The notes: a model not told the origin generated them from the sequence alone. Counted from the first letter of the stretch, positions 18,301 to 25,416 are shown. The stretch: DNA of 61,946 nucleotides from Chryseobacterium formosum (GCF_026460885.1 NZ_JAOVZW010000007.1:1-61946); one strand, 5' to 3'. Numbers and translations: made by a program.

Positions 18301-18669
18301 TGTAAATTTCACCTTTTTGATTTTGCTGTTATTCGAATAATTTAAGACAGCAGCATTTGTGTGATAAATGTATAGTTCTTCAACATTTGTGAATTTTGTA
18401 GCATCAGAAATACTGTTGGGAACTAAATTTAAATTAAAAGTTGGAAGCTTAACAGTAAGAATTTTTACCTGTTGCGCTTCTGAATGCTGAATTTCCCCAT
18501 CTCCATCTGAGTCGATTGCAACAGAATTTCCATTGAGGTCTTTTGCAATGTTGTTGGTTGAGTTTGAGCTTAAAATTAAAGCCTTGAATTTAGAATCTGT
18601 AAAAGCTAAATTTTGTGAGTAAATCACAGAAAAGCAGCTTACAAAAAAAGTAAATAAAATCTTTTTCAT
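15316..18669 (-). CDS. leucine-rich repeat protein with T9SS type A sorting domain
   Basis: This 1117-residue surface or secreted protein has a signal peptide at 1-18. A calcium-loop-like segment DSDGDGEIQHSEA is near 53-65. A long leucine-rich repeat region runs from about 90 to 600 (units such as LTSLNLEQCTSIEELSIS). A beta-rich module of about 440 residues begins TTVWNGTSWNNGTPS at about 605. The last 75 residues form the T9SS C-terminal domain (GVYLVKATSEGKEYTKKIIK), which directs export by the Por machinery. From residue 605 on it is clearly related to the protein at 34610, while the heads differ. It is probably an adhesin or ligand-binding protein and is co-transcribed with the small PID-type gene. 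Confidence 0.9.
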   Translation of the reverse strand: MKKILFTFFVSCFSVIYSQNLAFTDSKFKALILSSNSTNNIAKDLNGNSVAIDSDGDGEIQHSEAQQVKILTVKLPTFNLNLVPNSISDATKFTNVEELYIYHTNAAVLNYSNNSKIKKVKFTYNGDVMPTMINYSFDNCSGLQNLNDVITSPYTSSYPPAINTIPQVLTVKNCSQVNGNQNIAGILEEMYVENSPIANLTINVGTEFKKLSVPNLDSLINIELISGFNFYPWQGVELIANNCNNLQQIITSGDYYNNFMVFISSINVNGCSNLKKLKGLNYPNIDLSNSGLINLEELDCAYYNRYGYTGSYGGYATLGNVNSINLTGLPKLKKFLAYNQPMNTINFASSPLLEEVDVVNSICFMNNFDISNLSNLITLRAYRGAINDNSVPINLQQINAQNCTSLTNLNISGNYNLTTLNLKNCSSLGSLTLPNNFQAYDSLQYLTSLNLEQCTSIEELSISHTKINSLNTSDCSVLKSLNLLGNQELSQLNISNNIALESLFFDQLPSLTQLNTTNNVNLKTLDFNNCPLISQLDFSNSPNLEGISLWNMINLTSLNIKNNSIEQGVEFNNYNNNLSVCVDDAQLNDMQIIYPDINFSSNCSNLLTTVWNGTSWNNGTPSASINAIIDAPYSTTSNPSFTAKNITINKDAVLEITSGNTINAVDVTIKNNGNFIQRDGSGLNYTGLFSVKKIGTSEVGKYAFWSSPVASQNLNNIYGSGNVPEFITEYNTATDNFISAASTTSLFGKGYSIKTPLPTYLNSLVIFDGVPNNGTQTFTMSTTGNGFNLIGNPYPSNLDLVAFYNANLGRISNTFYFWDNTSNSVTVQGGATTSNVGYATYNPASQIWSPAPNITVIPTENSVKIGQGFIVKANNPTDNSLSFNNSMRVATPSAFYNKNNSATEGKFWLRLNSSYNTNNTFAVAYLDDASNTVDQYDSKAIGTGSDAFHTLASAQKLIIQGRESFNINDVVPVGTKHFQNGDFTISLVQKNGIFNNGQAIYLHDKVTGIYTNLQNNSYSFTANSGEVSNRFEIVYKLETLSTSEIEKNSFEIYRNGEDFFVRNDKNIDNVIVFDASGRKIQTIQGGLKEVKITLSLNGVYLVKATSEGKEYTKKIIK

Positions 18670-18725
18670 AGCATTGTGTTTATGTTTTTTGTATCAATTT
18701 AAAGTGGAAAATTAAATTAACCATG

Positions 18726-18733
18726 CAAATATA
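18726..18733 (-). promoter_or_regulatory. -7 element for the LRR T9SS gene
   Basis: The minus-strand TATATTTG fits TAnnTTTG. The predicted start near 18721 leaves about 52 bases of leader. Confidence 0.6.
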
Positions 18734-18861
18734 ATAATTGAAATTTATCTGAATAATTAACTGATTTGTATTTATTTATGATTATTTCATCTGTCAGTGT
18801 AAAATTTATGATTGTATTATTGTGAAATTGTAATTATATTCTTTTATGATAATTTGATATA

Positions 18862-18897
18862 CAATAAAAGCAGTAAAATTACTTACTGCTTTTATTG
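18862..18897 (-). terminator. hairpin terminator after the XRE regulator gene
   Basis: A perfect 15-bp stem (18862-18876 with 18883-18897) has a six-base loop. It lies 13 bases beyond the stop of the minus-strand gene at 18910. The T-rich arm is inside the stem and only a weak T-tract follows. Confidence 0.6.
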
Positions 18898-18909
18898 TGA
18901 TTTTATTCG

Positions 18910-19110
18910 TTAGTCATTCTCATCCAACTCAAAAACATCCTCCACTTTCTTGCCAAAATACTTTGCAATTTTCAAAGCTAAGACCGTCGACGGAACATAT
19001 TTTCCTGCTTCCATGGCGTTAATTGTTTGCCGGGAAACTCCAATTACTTTTGCTAAATCTTCCTGCGTGATGCTTTTTAGAGCTCTCTCTATTTTAATGG
19101 TATTTTTCAT
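18910..19110 (-). CDS. XRE-family helix-turn-helix regulator
   Basis: This 66-residue DNA-binding protein is almost entirely one HTH_3 domain. It has QEDLAKVIGVSRQTINAMEAG (about 17-37) and the short acidic tail EDVFELDEND. It resembles the small YozG/DUF2178-associated regulators that are encoded with a membrane protein. Its ATG overlaps the stop of the upstream membrane-protein gene by four bases (ATGA), so the two are coupled. A tract of alternating TGTAAA/TTTACA half-sites over the promoter is a plausible operator for autoregulation. Confidence 0.88.
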   Translation of the reverse strand: MKNTIKIERALKSITQEDLAKVIGVSRQTINAMEAGKYVPSTVLALKIAKYFGKKVEDVFELDEND

Positions 19111-19556
19111 TTTTTTAGCAGTAAATAATTAAATCTGAAAACATATAAAACCAAAGGTAGAAACATAATCAGAATCATCACAGTTAAAAATAAGCTACCA
19201 AAAACGGTAACGAATAAAATAAAAACGATAGAGTAGGATACAATCAAGCTCCAAAAAACCGATTTTAATCTTAAGCTTGAAATATACTCGTCTTCAATTT
19301 TCTCTTTCGAAAATCCCACCAATATTCCTCCGATGATAATTAAAATCCCAAAGAGATTCGGAAATAAATCGATTTCTGCTGATCTTAGAAAACCTTGTTC
19401 TCCGTTGTCAAAAAATCCCGAATTGTAAATCACGGGCAACGATATTTCGAAATTCATTATTCCCGAAAGAGAAATCAATCCCAAAATAAGCGACGGAATA
19501 AAAATAAACCAACCAATCATTTTAAAACGGTTTGGTAAAAGTTGTAATGTAGTCAT
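19107..19556 (-). CDS. four-helix membrane protein coupled to XRE regulator
   Basis: The 149-residue integral membrane protein has helices near 13-34, 65-85 and a hydrophobic stretch at 100-147 that can hold two helices. The loop KEKIEDEYISSLRLKSVFWS (about 90-109) resembles the motif of membrane proteins that accompany small XRE regulators in Bacteroidota and Firmicutes. It is first in a two-gene operon with the regulator. The function is unknown; sensing or sequestering the regulator is one possibility. Confidence 0.75.
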   Translation of the reverse strand: MTTLQLLPNRFKMIGWFIFIPSLILGLISLSGIMNFEISLPVIYNSGFFDNGEQGFLRSAEIDLFPNLFGILIIIGGILVGFSKEKIEDEYISSLRLKSVFWSLIVSYSIVFILFVTVFGSLFLTVMILIMFLPLVLYVFRFNYLLLKK

Positions 19557-19576
19557 GTTGTAAAATTTTATTGAAA

Positions 19577-19584
19577 CAAATGTA
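19577..19584 (-). promoter_or_regulatory. -7 element for the XRE operon
   Basis: The minus-strand TACATTTG fits TAnnTTTG and predicts a start near 19572, 16 bases before the ATG at 19556. It overlaps the first TGTAAA half-site at 19581. Confidence 0.6.
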
Positions 19585-19620
19585 AAGAATATTTTACAAT
19601 ATGTAAAGTTTATTTTACAT
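19581..19620. promoter_or_regulatory. candidate operator tract, four alternating half-sites
   Basis: TGTAAA at 19581, TTTACA at 19593, TGTAAA at 19602 and TTTACA at about 19614 alternate in orientation, with centres roughly 9-13 bases apart. Each neighbouring pair forms an inverted repeat. The tract covers the -7 box and the region upstream of it, so a bound protein would block RNA polymerase. The obvious candidate ligand is the small XRE regulator of this operon. Confidence 0.55.
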
Positions 19621-19689
19621 TTTTTTTAATGTTAATTTTTAGAAAGCCGCTTTTATTTTATACTAGGAACACATCAAGTTAACGCCATA

Positions 19690-19756
19690 TTTGTCATTCC
19701 GTAGGAATCTCAACGTATTGAAAATTAAGTCATTTAGATTCTTTCAGAATGACAAA
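19690..19756. repeat. long imperfect inverted repeat (gtcattcc type)
   Basis: tttgtcattccgtaggaat (from 19690) is matched in inverted orientation by attctttcagaatgacaaa (ending 19756). About 21 bases per arm have only three mismatches, with a 25-base loop. Half-copies with the same gtcatt core occur at 21811, 22233 and 22443. The rest of the 19557-19953 gap holds only the operator tract and the nrdA terminator. Confidence 0.65.
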
Positions 19757-19890
19757 ATGTGTGAATATTCAATCCAAAAAAATCATTAAAATGTATAATT
19801 TTAAAATCTCCTATCTCCGCTGAATTTCCGCCTTAGCAAACGAAAAATATTCTCAAACATTTCAAAAAACCTTTACATCCTTCGCGCTTA

Positions 19891-19922
19891 AAACAAAAAA
19901 CCGCAGAAAAAATTTCCACGGT
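19891..19922 (-). terminator. terminator of nrdA
   Basis: On the minus strand accgtggaaa pairs with tttctgcggt (10 bp including two G-U pairs) around a three-base loop. A T-run follows. It lies about 31 bases after the nrdA stop. Confidence 0.75.
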
Positions 19923-19953
19923 CTATAATCACAGCCAAAACTTGGCTCTTTCT

Positions 19954-21612
19954 TTAAGCTTCACAAGCCGAACAGCTCACAAAATTCACCATCATTTCCT
20001 TAGAAACAGACGAACTTCTTTGGTAATACAAAGTTTTCACACCTTTCTTCCAAGCCTCAATATAAAGATAGTTTACATCCTTAACAGGCATCGTAGACGG
20101 AATCTGTAAATTCAGAGACTGCGCCTGATCGATATACTGCTGTCTTTGTGCAGCCTGAGAAATAATCTCCATCGGAGAAATTTCTTTGAAGGTTTTGAAT
20201 ACTGCTTTTTCTTCGTCAGTCAGTTCAGTCAGATGCTGTACAGAACCATGATTCAACATAATTGTTCTCCATGTTTCTTCATTATCAAGACCTTTGTCTT
20301 CTAACAATTTAGCAAGATATTTATTCTTACGCATGAAGTTTCCTTTCGCTAGACCAGCTTTGTAGTAGTTTGAAGCAAAAGGCTCAATTCCAGGAGAAGT
20401 CTGTCCCAAAATTGCCGAACTTGAAGTGGTAGGAGCAATCGCCATTACCGTTGTATTTCTCATTCCGTAACCTTTCAGTAATTCAGGCTCGCCGTAGATA
20501 TTTGCCAGTTCTTTAGAAGCAATATCCGCCTGAGCTCTGATGTGTTTGAAAGCTCTTGCATTAAACTGTGTCGCCTCAAAACTCTCAAAAGGAATCATGT
20601 TTTTCTGAAGATAAGAATGGTAACCCAAAACTCCCAAACCAAGCGCTCTGTGACGCATTGCGAAGTCTCTTGCTCCCTTTAGGTAATAATTTCCTTCCGT
20701 TTTTTCGATAAATTCAGACAAAACAGCATCAAGGAAATAGATTGCCAGCTGTACAGCGTTCGTATCTTTCCACTCGTCGTACAATTCTAAGTTCATAGAA
20801 GAAAGACAGCAGATAAAAGATTCCTCTCGGGTAGACGGAAGCATAATTTCCGAACAAAGATTACTCGCATTGACGGTTAATCCTAAGTCTTTATAAACTT
20901 GTGGCTTGTTTCTGTTAACGTTATCGGTGAAGAAAATGTAAGGAAGACCTTTTTGCTGACGGCTTTCCAATACTCTTGCCCAGATTTTACGTTTGTCGGC
21001 ATCGCCGTCGATCATATCCTGCATCCAGTAATCAGGAACACAAATTCCTGTAAAAAGGTTCTGAATCGGACTTCCGATGTCTTTAATTGATAAAAATTCT
21101 TCAATATCGCCGTGGTCAACATCAAGATAGGCAGCAAAAGCACCTCTTCTTACACCGCCTTGTGAAACGACATCCATCGAAGTGTCAAACAACTTCATAA
21201 ACGAAACCGCACCCGAAGATTTTCCATTATCAGTCACCGCAGTTCCTCTGTTACGAAGTTCCCCGAAATATCCCGAAGTTCCGCCCCCGATTTTCGTCTG
21301 CATAATCACTTCACCCATTTTGTGGGTAATTCCTTCAATGCTGTCCGGAATATGCACGTTGAAACAAGAGATTGGAAGACCTCTCTGAGTTCCCATATTC
21401 GCCCACACCGGAGAAGAAAAACTGATCCATCCTTTCATGATCATCTCCTTGAAAGCCGGCTGTAGTTCAGGTTTGTATAGTTTTTTTGCTGCTGCAGTGG
21501 TGATTCTATCGATTGCACCGTCTACAGTTTCGCCTTTCAGAAGGTAACCTCTGTTCAGCATTTGCTCAGATTCTTCGTTGAGCCACCAGATATTGTTGTT
21601 TTGTTCTTCCAT
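19954..21612 (-). CDS. nrdA: ribonucleoside-diphosphate reductase, alpha subunit
   Basis: This is the class I catalytic subunit, which reduces NDPs to dNDPs. In 552 residues it has the redox Cys in ISCFN near 83, the radical-site motif NLCSE near 252 followed by FICCLSSMNL, and the SSAILGQTSPGIEP loop. The radical-path tyrosine pair is in TLYYQRSSS. The C-terminal shuttle pair is in SCSACEA (about 547 and 550). It is much shorter than E. coli NrdA because the N-terminal ATP-cone is absent: the protein starts directly with WWLNEESEQML. nrdB lies about 1.1 kb upstream on the same strand, beyond two small genes and repeats. Confidence 0.95.
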   Translation of the reverse strand: MEEQNNNIWWLNEESEQMLNRGYLLKGETVDGAIDRITTAAAKKLYKPELQPAFKEMIMKGWISFSSPVWANMGTQRGLPISCFNVHIPDSIEGITHKMGEVIMQTKIGGGTSGYFGELRNRGTAVTDNGKSSGAVSFMKLFDTSMDVVSQGGVRRGAFAAYLDVDHGDIEEFLSIKDIGSPIQNLFTGICVPDYWMQDMIDGDADKRKIWARVLESRQQKGLPYIFFTDNVNRNKPQVYKDLGLTVNASNLCSEIMLPSTREESFICCLSSMNLELYDEWKDTNAVQLAIYFLDAVLSEFIEKTEGNYYLKGARDFAMRHRALGLGVLGYHSYLQKNMIPFESFEATQFNARAFKHIRAQADIASKELANIYGEPELLKGYGMRNTTVMAIAPTTSSSAILGQTSPGIEPFASNYYKAGLAKGNFMRKNKYLAKLLEDKGLDNEETWRTIMLNHGSVQHLTELTDEEKAVFKTFKEISPMEIISQAAQRQQYIDQAQSLNLQIPSTMPVKDVNYLYIEAWKKGVKTLYYQRSSSVSKEMMVNFVSCSACEA

Positions 21613-21639
21613 TTTTTATATTGTAAAATGCAACTTGTG

Positions 21640-21931
21640 CATTGTTTTGTTATTTTTTAGGAGCAGAAAATGTTTCTTTCTTCTCACTTGTGTACCTGCT
21701 TTCGCTACTCGCTTTTTTCTTTTGCAAAGAAAAAGAGCTCAAACATGCCGCTCAATCAGGGCTAAAACGACGGTTTGTTTTCTTTACTTCTGAATCACGT
21801 CATTGCGACCACTTTGTCATTCCGAGGAACGAGGAATCTCTACTTTTGTTGAGATGCTTCGACAAGCTCAGCATGACATCTCTAATACTATCTGTTTCGG
21901 CGCTCGCTTCTCTCGCGCCTTTTACTTTATT
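21640..21931. repeat. repeat-rich spacer upstream of nrdA
   Basis: The spacer has no convincing gene. It contains the inverted pair cttttttcttt/aaagaaaaag near 21710-21732, a gtcattccgaggaac half-repeat at 21811, and a block at about 21850-21910. That block has gatgcttcgacaagctcagc and atgacatctctaatac, and the whole block recurs at 22267-22327. Open frames across it are by-products of the repeats. The nrdA promoter must lie here or further upstream. Confidence 0.65.
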
Positions 21932-22219
21932 TCAGACAGGCTGTAAAAACTCTACTTTATGAGAATCATTAAGTCGGCTTTCGTCTCTTAATCTCTGAAA
22001 TTCTTTGAAAGACGGAATGTTTAAAACTTCATTCTGTACTTCTTTGTTTTCATAATTTGAAAAATGAACAAACGTAACACCATCTTCTTTTACAAAAACT
22101 TTATACTCAAATTTTGTCTGATCCAAAGTTTTAAAATCATTCAAAAATTTTTGAATGTTGCTTTTGTTTTCAGAAACAAATTCAGGTTTTACAATATAAG
22201 TTACGATTACATTATTCAT
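21932..22219 (-). CDS. small protein, possible dimeric alpha/beta-barrel (ABM-like)
   Basis: The 95-residue cytoplasmic protein has the pattern strand (NNVIVTYIVKPEF), helix (NKSNIQKFLNDFKTL), two strands (FEYKVFVKEDGVTFVHFSNYE) and helix (SFKEFQRLRDESRL). This is the layout of antibiotic-biosynthesis-monooxygenase-like ferredoxin folds. The family assignment is tentative. It lies between two repeat clusters inside the nrd region, and its last codons reach the repeat block. Confidence 0.6.
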   Translation of the reverse strand: MNNVIVTYIVKPEFVSENKSNIQKFLNDFKTLDQTKFEYKVFVKEDGVTFVHFSNYENKEVQNEVLNIPSFKEFQRLRDESRLNDSHKVEFLQPV

Positions 22220-22232
22220 ATTTTCTATTTAT

Positions 22233-22460
22233 TGTCATTGCGAGGAACGAAGCAATCTTATCTTTTGTACAGATGCTTCGACAAGCTCAGCATGACATCT
22301 CTAATACTAACCGTTTCGACGCTCGCTTTATAAGTTTTGGCTAAAGCCAAATGAATTTCTTCTTTTTGCAAACGGGGTAAAGCCCGTTCCTATTGAAGTT
22401 TCCAACCAAACCTAACAGGTTTTCAAAACCTGTTAGGCTTTTTTGTCATTGCGAGAAAAG
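22233..22460. repeat. cluster of interspersed palindromes between nrd genes
   Basis: Elements follow one another here. A gtcattgcgaggaacgaag half-repeat is at 22233. A second copy of the cttcgacaagctcagcatga block is at about 22275. ttggctaaagccaa (about 22338) and cggggtaaagcccgttcc come next. A perfect 12-bp palindrome cctaacaggttt/aaacctgttagg is at 22411-22437, and another gtcattgcgag is at 22443. The palindrome is followed by T on the plus strand only, so it is not a clear terminator for the minus-strand genes. Confidence 0.65.
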
Positions 22461-22484
22461 AAGTCATCAGAATAGTTAAATAAA

Positions 22485-22712
22485 TTACTCTTCCTTAATG
22501 ATTTTATTATTAATGATTACGGTCAAGTAATCTCTTAAAATTTTAATTTCATTTTGTGAAAGTGACATTCCTCCAATAGGTTTGATTTTATCGATAAAGT
22601 CAAAATGTAAACAAGTTTCATCTGGATCAACTCTTAATATTAGATCTCTATCCACACCATTTTGTTCTTCGGGGTATATTACTGAAACTTTTCCAAAATT
22701 AATTTCTTTCAT
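22485..22712 (-). CDS. small hypothetical protein downstream of nrdB
   Basis: The 75-residue protein begins MKEINFGKVSVIYPEEQNGV, continues with LILRVDPDETCLHFDFIDKI, and ends with a helix (LSQNEIKILRDYLTVIINNK). There is no signal peptide or membrane segment, and I recognise no family. It starts 12 bases after the nrdB stop and is probably co-transcribed. Codon use is like that of its neighbours. Confidence 0.6.
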   Translation of the reverse strand: MKEINFGKVSVIYPEEQNGVDRDLILRVDPDETCLHFDFIDKIKPIGGMSLSQNEIKILRDYLTVIINNKIIKEE

Positions 22713-22724
22713 CTTAATTTCTTT

Positions 22725-23699
22725 TTAAAAAAGATCATTCGCCGTAATACTCTTATCATGCTTTGTGTAATCCACTGGTCTTTTTGCGAAGAAATCATCC
22801 ATAGAATTGGCGAAAACTTCTTCTTCAAACCATTTCATTGGGCTGTACTGTTCTGCAGTGGTATTGTAACGTTTTTCCATGTTGATTTTGGTTAAACTTT
22901 CGTCAACACGGTATTTCATAAAGTTGATTAAATCCTGTTTTGAGAATTTGTCGAGTTCGCCCATTTCGAAAATCCAATCCAAAATTTCTCCTTCAAGCTC
23001 GATAGATTGGTCTACCAAAGTATAAATATCTTCAATATCAGAATCAGTCAAAAGATCCGGCTGTTCTTCACGGATTTTATTGATCAGATAAATTCCACCG
23101 TTGGCATGAATCTGCTCATCAATAGACGTCCATGCAATAATATTGGAAACATTTTTCATGTATCCTTTAAATCTTGTAAACGAAAGAATAATCGCAAATT
23201 GTGAAAATAAAGACACATTTTCAATCAAAATACTAAACAGCAAAAGAGAAGAAACATACTCTTTCGGCGTTGCAGAATTGGCGTGTTTCAAAACATTTGA
23301 TAGAAAGTCGATTCTCTTTTTCAAGGCAGGAACTTCTACAACGTGCATGAATTCTTCATTATAACCCAAAACCTCAAGCAAACGAGAGTACGCCTCCGAA
23401 TGACGGAACTCACATTCTGCAAACGTAGATCCCAATCCATTCAATTCAGGTTTTGGAAGATGATTGTAAAGGTTCCCCCAAAATGATTTTACCGAAACTT
23501 CGATTTGAGCAATCGCTAAAAGTGCATTTTTTACCGCATTTTTTTCGTGCGGCTCCAGCTGCGACTGAAAATCCTGAACATCTGCCGTAAAATCTACTTC
23601 CGAATGTACCCAGAAAGATTTGTTGATGGCTTCTGTAAACTGAAGAACTTCAGGATACTCAAACGGCTTGTAGCTTACTCTTTTATCGAAAATTCCCAT
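22725..23699 (-). CDS. nrdB: ribonucleoside-diphosphate reductase, beta subunit
   Basis: This is the class I radical-generating subunit with a dinuclear metal site. The 324 residues show probable ligands Glu67, Glu97 and His100 and the radical tyrosine Tyr104 (ECEFRHSEAYSRLLEVLG). The later ligand helices are IENVSLFSQFAI and TSIDEQIHANGG. The C-terminal tail KSITANDLF is the NrdA-docking peptide. Neither an N-terminal ATP-cone, as described in some flavobacterial NrdB proteins, nor one on NrdA is present. It partners the nrdA product at 19954. Confidence 0.95.
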   Translation of the reverse strand: MGIFDKRVSYKPFEYPEVLQFTEAINKSFWVHSEVDFTADVQDFQSQLEPHEKNAVKNALLAIAQIEVSVKSFWGNLYNHLPKPELNGLGSTFAECEFRHSEAYSRLLEVLGYNEEFMHVVEVPALKKRIDFLSNVLKHANSATPKEYVSSLLLFSILIENVSLFSQFAIILSFTRFKGYMKNVSNIIAWTSIDEQIHANGGIYLINKIREEQPDLLTDSDIEDIYTLVDQSIELEGEILDWIFEMGELDKFSKQDLINFMKYRVDESLTKINMEKRYNTTAEQYSPMKWFEEEVFANSMDDFFAKRPVDYTKHDKSITANDLF

Positions 23700-24132
23700 A
23701 TTGTAAATATTATGTCTTTTGTTTTTGTAAAAAATAGAATTTTGTAAACACTTCCGATAAATCGATAAGTATTTGATTTTTTGAAAGTTAATAATGTAAT
23801 TTTTTAATCTTAAATCTCATTTATTTTCTTTCAGAATATACCTACAAAGTTAGAAAATGAACACTGATTTTGAAAGGGGTAAAGAGTAATTGATTGACTT
23901 TTAACCTTAAAAGTTTTCCACATTTACATGAAACTCCCTTTGCTATTGGATTAGAGGAACTTAACCGCCTAAAACAAATTGCTCACGTGGATTTTAATTA
24001 AACAGAATATTTTAAGTATTTGATTTTTAATCAATAAGGTATTAAACAAGTATAAAATAAAAAGAATTTCTGAATCTTGTAACAAAACGATTGTGATGGC
24101 TACTTATAGGGTATAAAAACATCCAAAGCTTA
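23700..24132. other. 433-base intergenic region between nrdB and the ABC cluster
   Basis: This spacer separates divergent operons. I see no -7 box of the TAnnTTTG type on either side. One short open frame at 23894-24001 (TTG start, 35 codons) has a protein-like end, GLEELNRLKQIAHVDFN, but no usable ATG. It may be a gene remnant. The remainder is A/T-rich and featureless. Confidence 0.4.
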
Positions 24133-24822
24133 ATGTTAGTAATTCAGGATCTACATAAATCATACGATACAGGGAAGAGTAAACTGCACGTTCTCAAAGG
24201 AATTAACCTTAATATTTCTGAAGGTGAATTTGTCTCTATTATGGGAAGTTCAGGCTCCGGAAAATCAACTTTATTGAATATTATCGGAATTCTGGATGAG
24301 AAAGATTCCGGAGTCTATGAGTTGGACGGAATTCCTATCGAACACTTAAATGAAGTGAAAGCTGCAGAATATCGCTCCAAATTTTTGGGCTTCGTCTTCC
24401 AGTCTTTCAATTTAATTGGGTATAAAACAGCAATAGAAAATGTTGCACTTCCTTTATATTATCAAAATGTTTCCAGAAAAGAAAGAAACGAAAAGGCTTT
24501 AGAATATCTTGAAAAAGTAGGATTGGCACAATGGGCAAATCATTTACCCAACGAATTGTCTGGTGGACAAAAACAAAGGGTTGCCATAGCAAGAGCTTTA
24601 ATCACTGATCCAAAAGTGGTTTTAGCAGATGAGCCAACCGGAGCATTAGATTCAAAAACGACACATGATATTATGAAATTGCTTCAAGATATTAATAACG
24701 AAGGCAAAACCATCATCGTTGTAACCCACGAAAACGACGTAGCCGCACAAACGAAAAGAAACGTCATTTTACGTGACGGAATTATCGAAAGCGATGAGTT
24801 TATAAAGCAGATTGTGCTTTGA
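24133..24822 (+). CDS. ABC transporter ATP-binding protein (MacB/LolD type)
   Basis: This cytoplasmic ATPase of 229 residues would energise the two permeases encoded downstream. It has Walker A GSSGSGKST (38-46), Q-loop FQSFN near 89, signature LSGGQKQRVAIARAL near 141-155, Walker B VVLADEPTGALDS near 162-174, and H-loop VTHE near 197. It belongs to the MacB/LolD/FtsE group, which drives mechanotransmission rather than direct membrane transport. With the permeases and the HlyD-like protein it forms a tripartite efflux or lipoprotein-release system. No TolC-like gene lies in the window. Confidence 0.93.
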   Translation: MLVIQDLHKSYDTGKSKLHVLKGINLNISEGEFVSIMGSSGSGKSTLLNIIGILDEKDSGVYELDGIPIEHLNEVKAAEYRSKFLGFVFQSFNLIGYKTAIENVALPLYYQNVSRKERNEKALEYLEKVGLAQWANHLPNELSGGQKQRVAIARALITDPKVVLADEPTGALDSKTTHDIMKLLQDINNEGKTIIVVTHENDVAAQTKRNVILRDGIIESDEFIKQIVL

Positions 24823-24824
24823 AG

Positions 24825-24866
24825 GTGAATTGTGAATAGTCAATTTTGCTTCGCAAGTGAATTTTT
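24825..24866. repeat. interspersed repeat, copy B
   Basis: This copy contains caattttgcttcgcaagtga within a 28-base tract identical to copy E at 26660. It lies directly after the ATPase gene and on the left side of the four-helix-bundle gene. Confidence 0.7.
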
Positions 24867-24923
24867 AAATGCGATTATTTATACTTATAAAATAAACACA
24901 AATGAATTTTAAAAAGATAAAAA

Positions 24924-25274
24924 ATGTTTTTAAATCTTAATCATTATAAACTTGATGTTTATAAATCAGCAAGAGAGCTAAGATTTGAATGTTATAAAAT
25001 ATTAAAAAGTCTTCCAAGTGAAGAAAAATTTAATTTAACAGATCAGATACGGCGAGCTTCAACTTCAGTAGTTTTAAATATTACCGAAGGTTGCTCTAGA
25101 AAATCTGAAATTGAAAGAAAAAGATATTTTGAAATTTCAAGAGGCTCAGTAATAGAATTGGATTCTTGTTTTGATATAATTATTGAATCTGAATATCTTA
25201 ATTTGGTTGATTTGGAAAAAGCGGGAAATAAATTAAAAACAACATTTATCCTTTTGAGTGGAATGTTAAAGTAG
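24924..25274 (+). CDS. four helix bundle protein (S23-like)
   Basis: The 116-residue protein belongs to the four-helix-bundle family first seen in 23S rRNA intervening sequences (TIGR02436). Signature segments are LDVYKSARELRFECYKI (11-27), FNLTDQIRRASTSVVLNITEG (37-57), RYFEISRGSVIELDSC near 68-83, and a final LKTTFILLSGMLK. The function is unknown. It sits between the ATPase and the first permease, bracketed by directly repeated copies of the interspersed repeat. It looks like an insertion into the transporter operon. Confidence 0.88.
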   Translation: MFLNLNHYKLDVYKSARELRFECYKILKSLPSEEKFNLTDQIRRASTSVVLNITEGCSRKSEIERKRYFEISRGSVIELDSCFDIIIESEYLNLVDLEKAGNKLKTTFILLSGMLK

Positions 25275-25278
25275 TGAA

Positions 25279-25376
25279 ATGTCAATTGTAAATTTTGCTG
25301 TGCAAGTGAATTTTAACAAAATTAAAAATTGACTCTAAGAAATTGACAATTGACTTGCGAAGCAAAATTCACTGCA
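25279..25376. repeat. interspersed repeat, inverted pair C/D
   Basis: Copy C (25281-25315, attttgctgtgcaagtgaat) and the inverted copy D (25341-25372, attgacttgcgaagcaaaat) face each other about 26 bases apart. They could fold into one long hairpin, like the REPIN arrangement of paired REP sequences. Confidence 0.65.
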
Positions 25377-25416
25377 AATCAAATTGACCTTTTCACAAAG
25401 TAAAAAAACAAAAAAT

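Noticed and set aside
21578..22333. Plus-strand ORFs of 60-106 codons
   Set aside because: They run through interspersed repeats and the 5' ends of minus-strand genes, and their translations contain repeated repeat-derived peptides.
22411..22437. Terminator for nrdB and the 75-residue gene
   Set aside because: The T-run is on the plus strand, opposite to the genes; it is more likely a dispersed palindrome.
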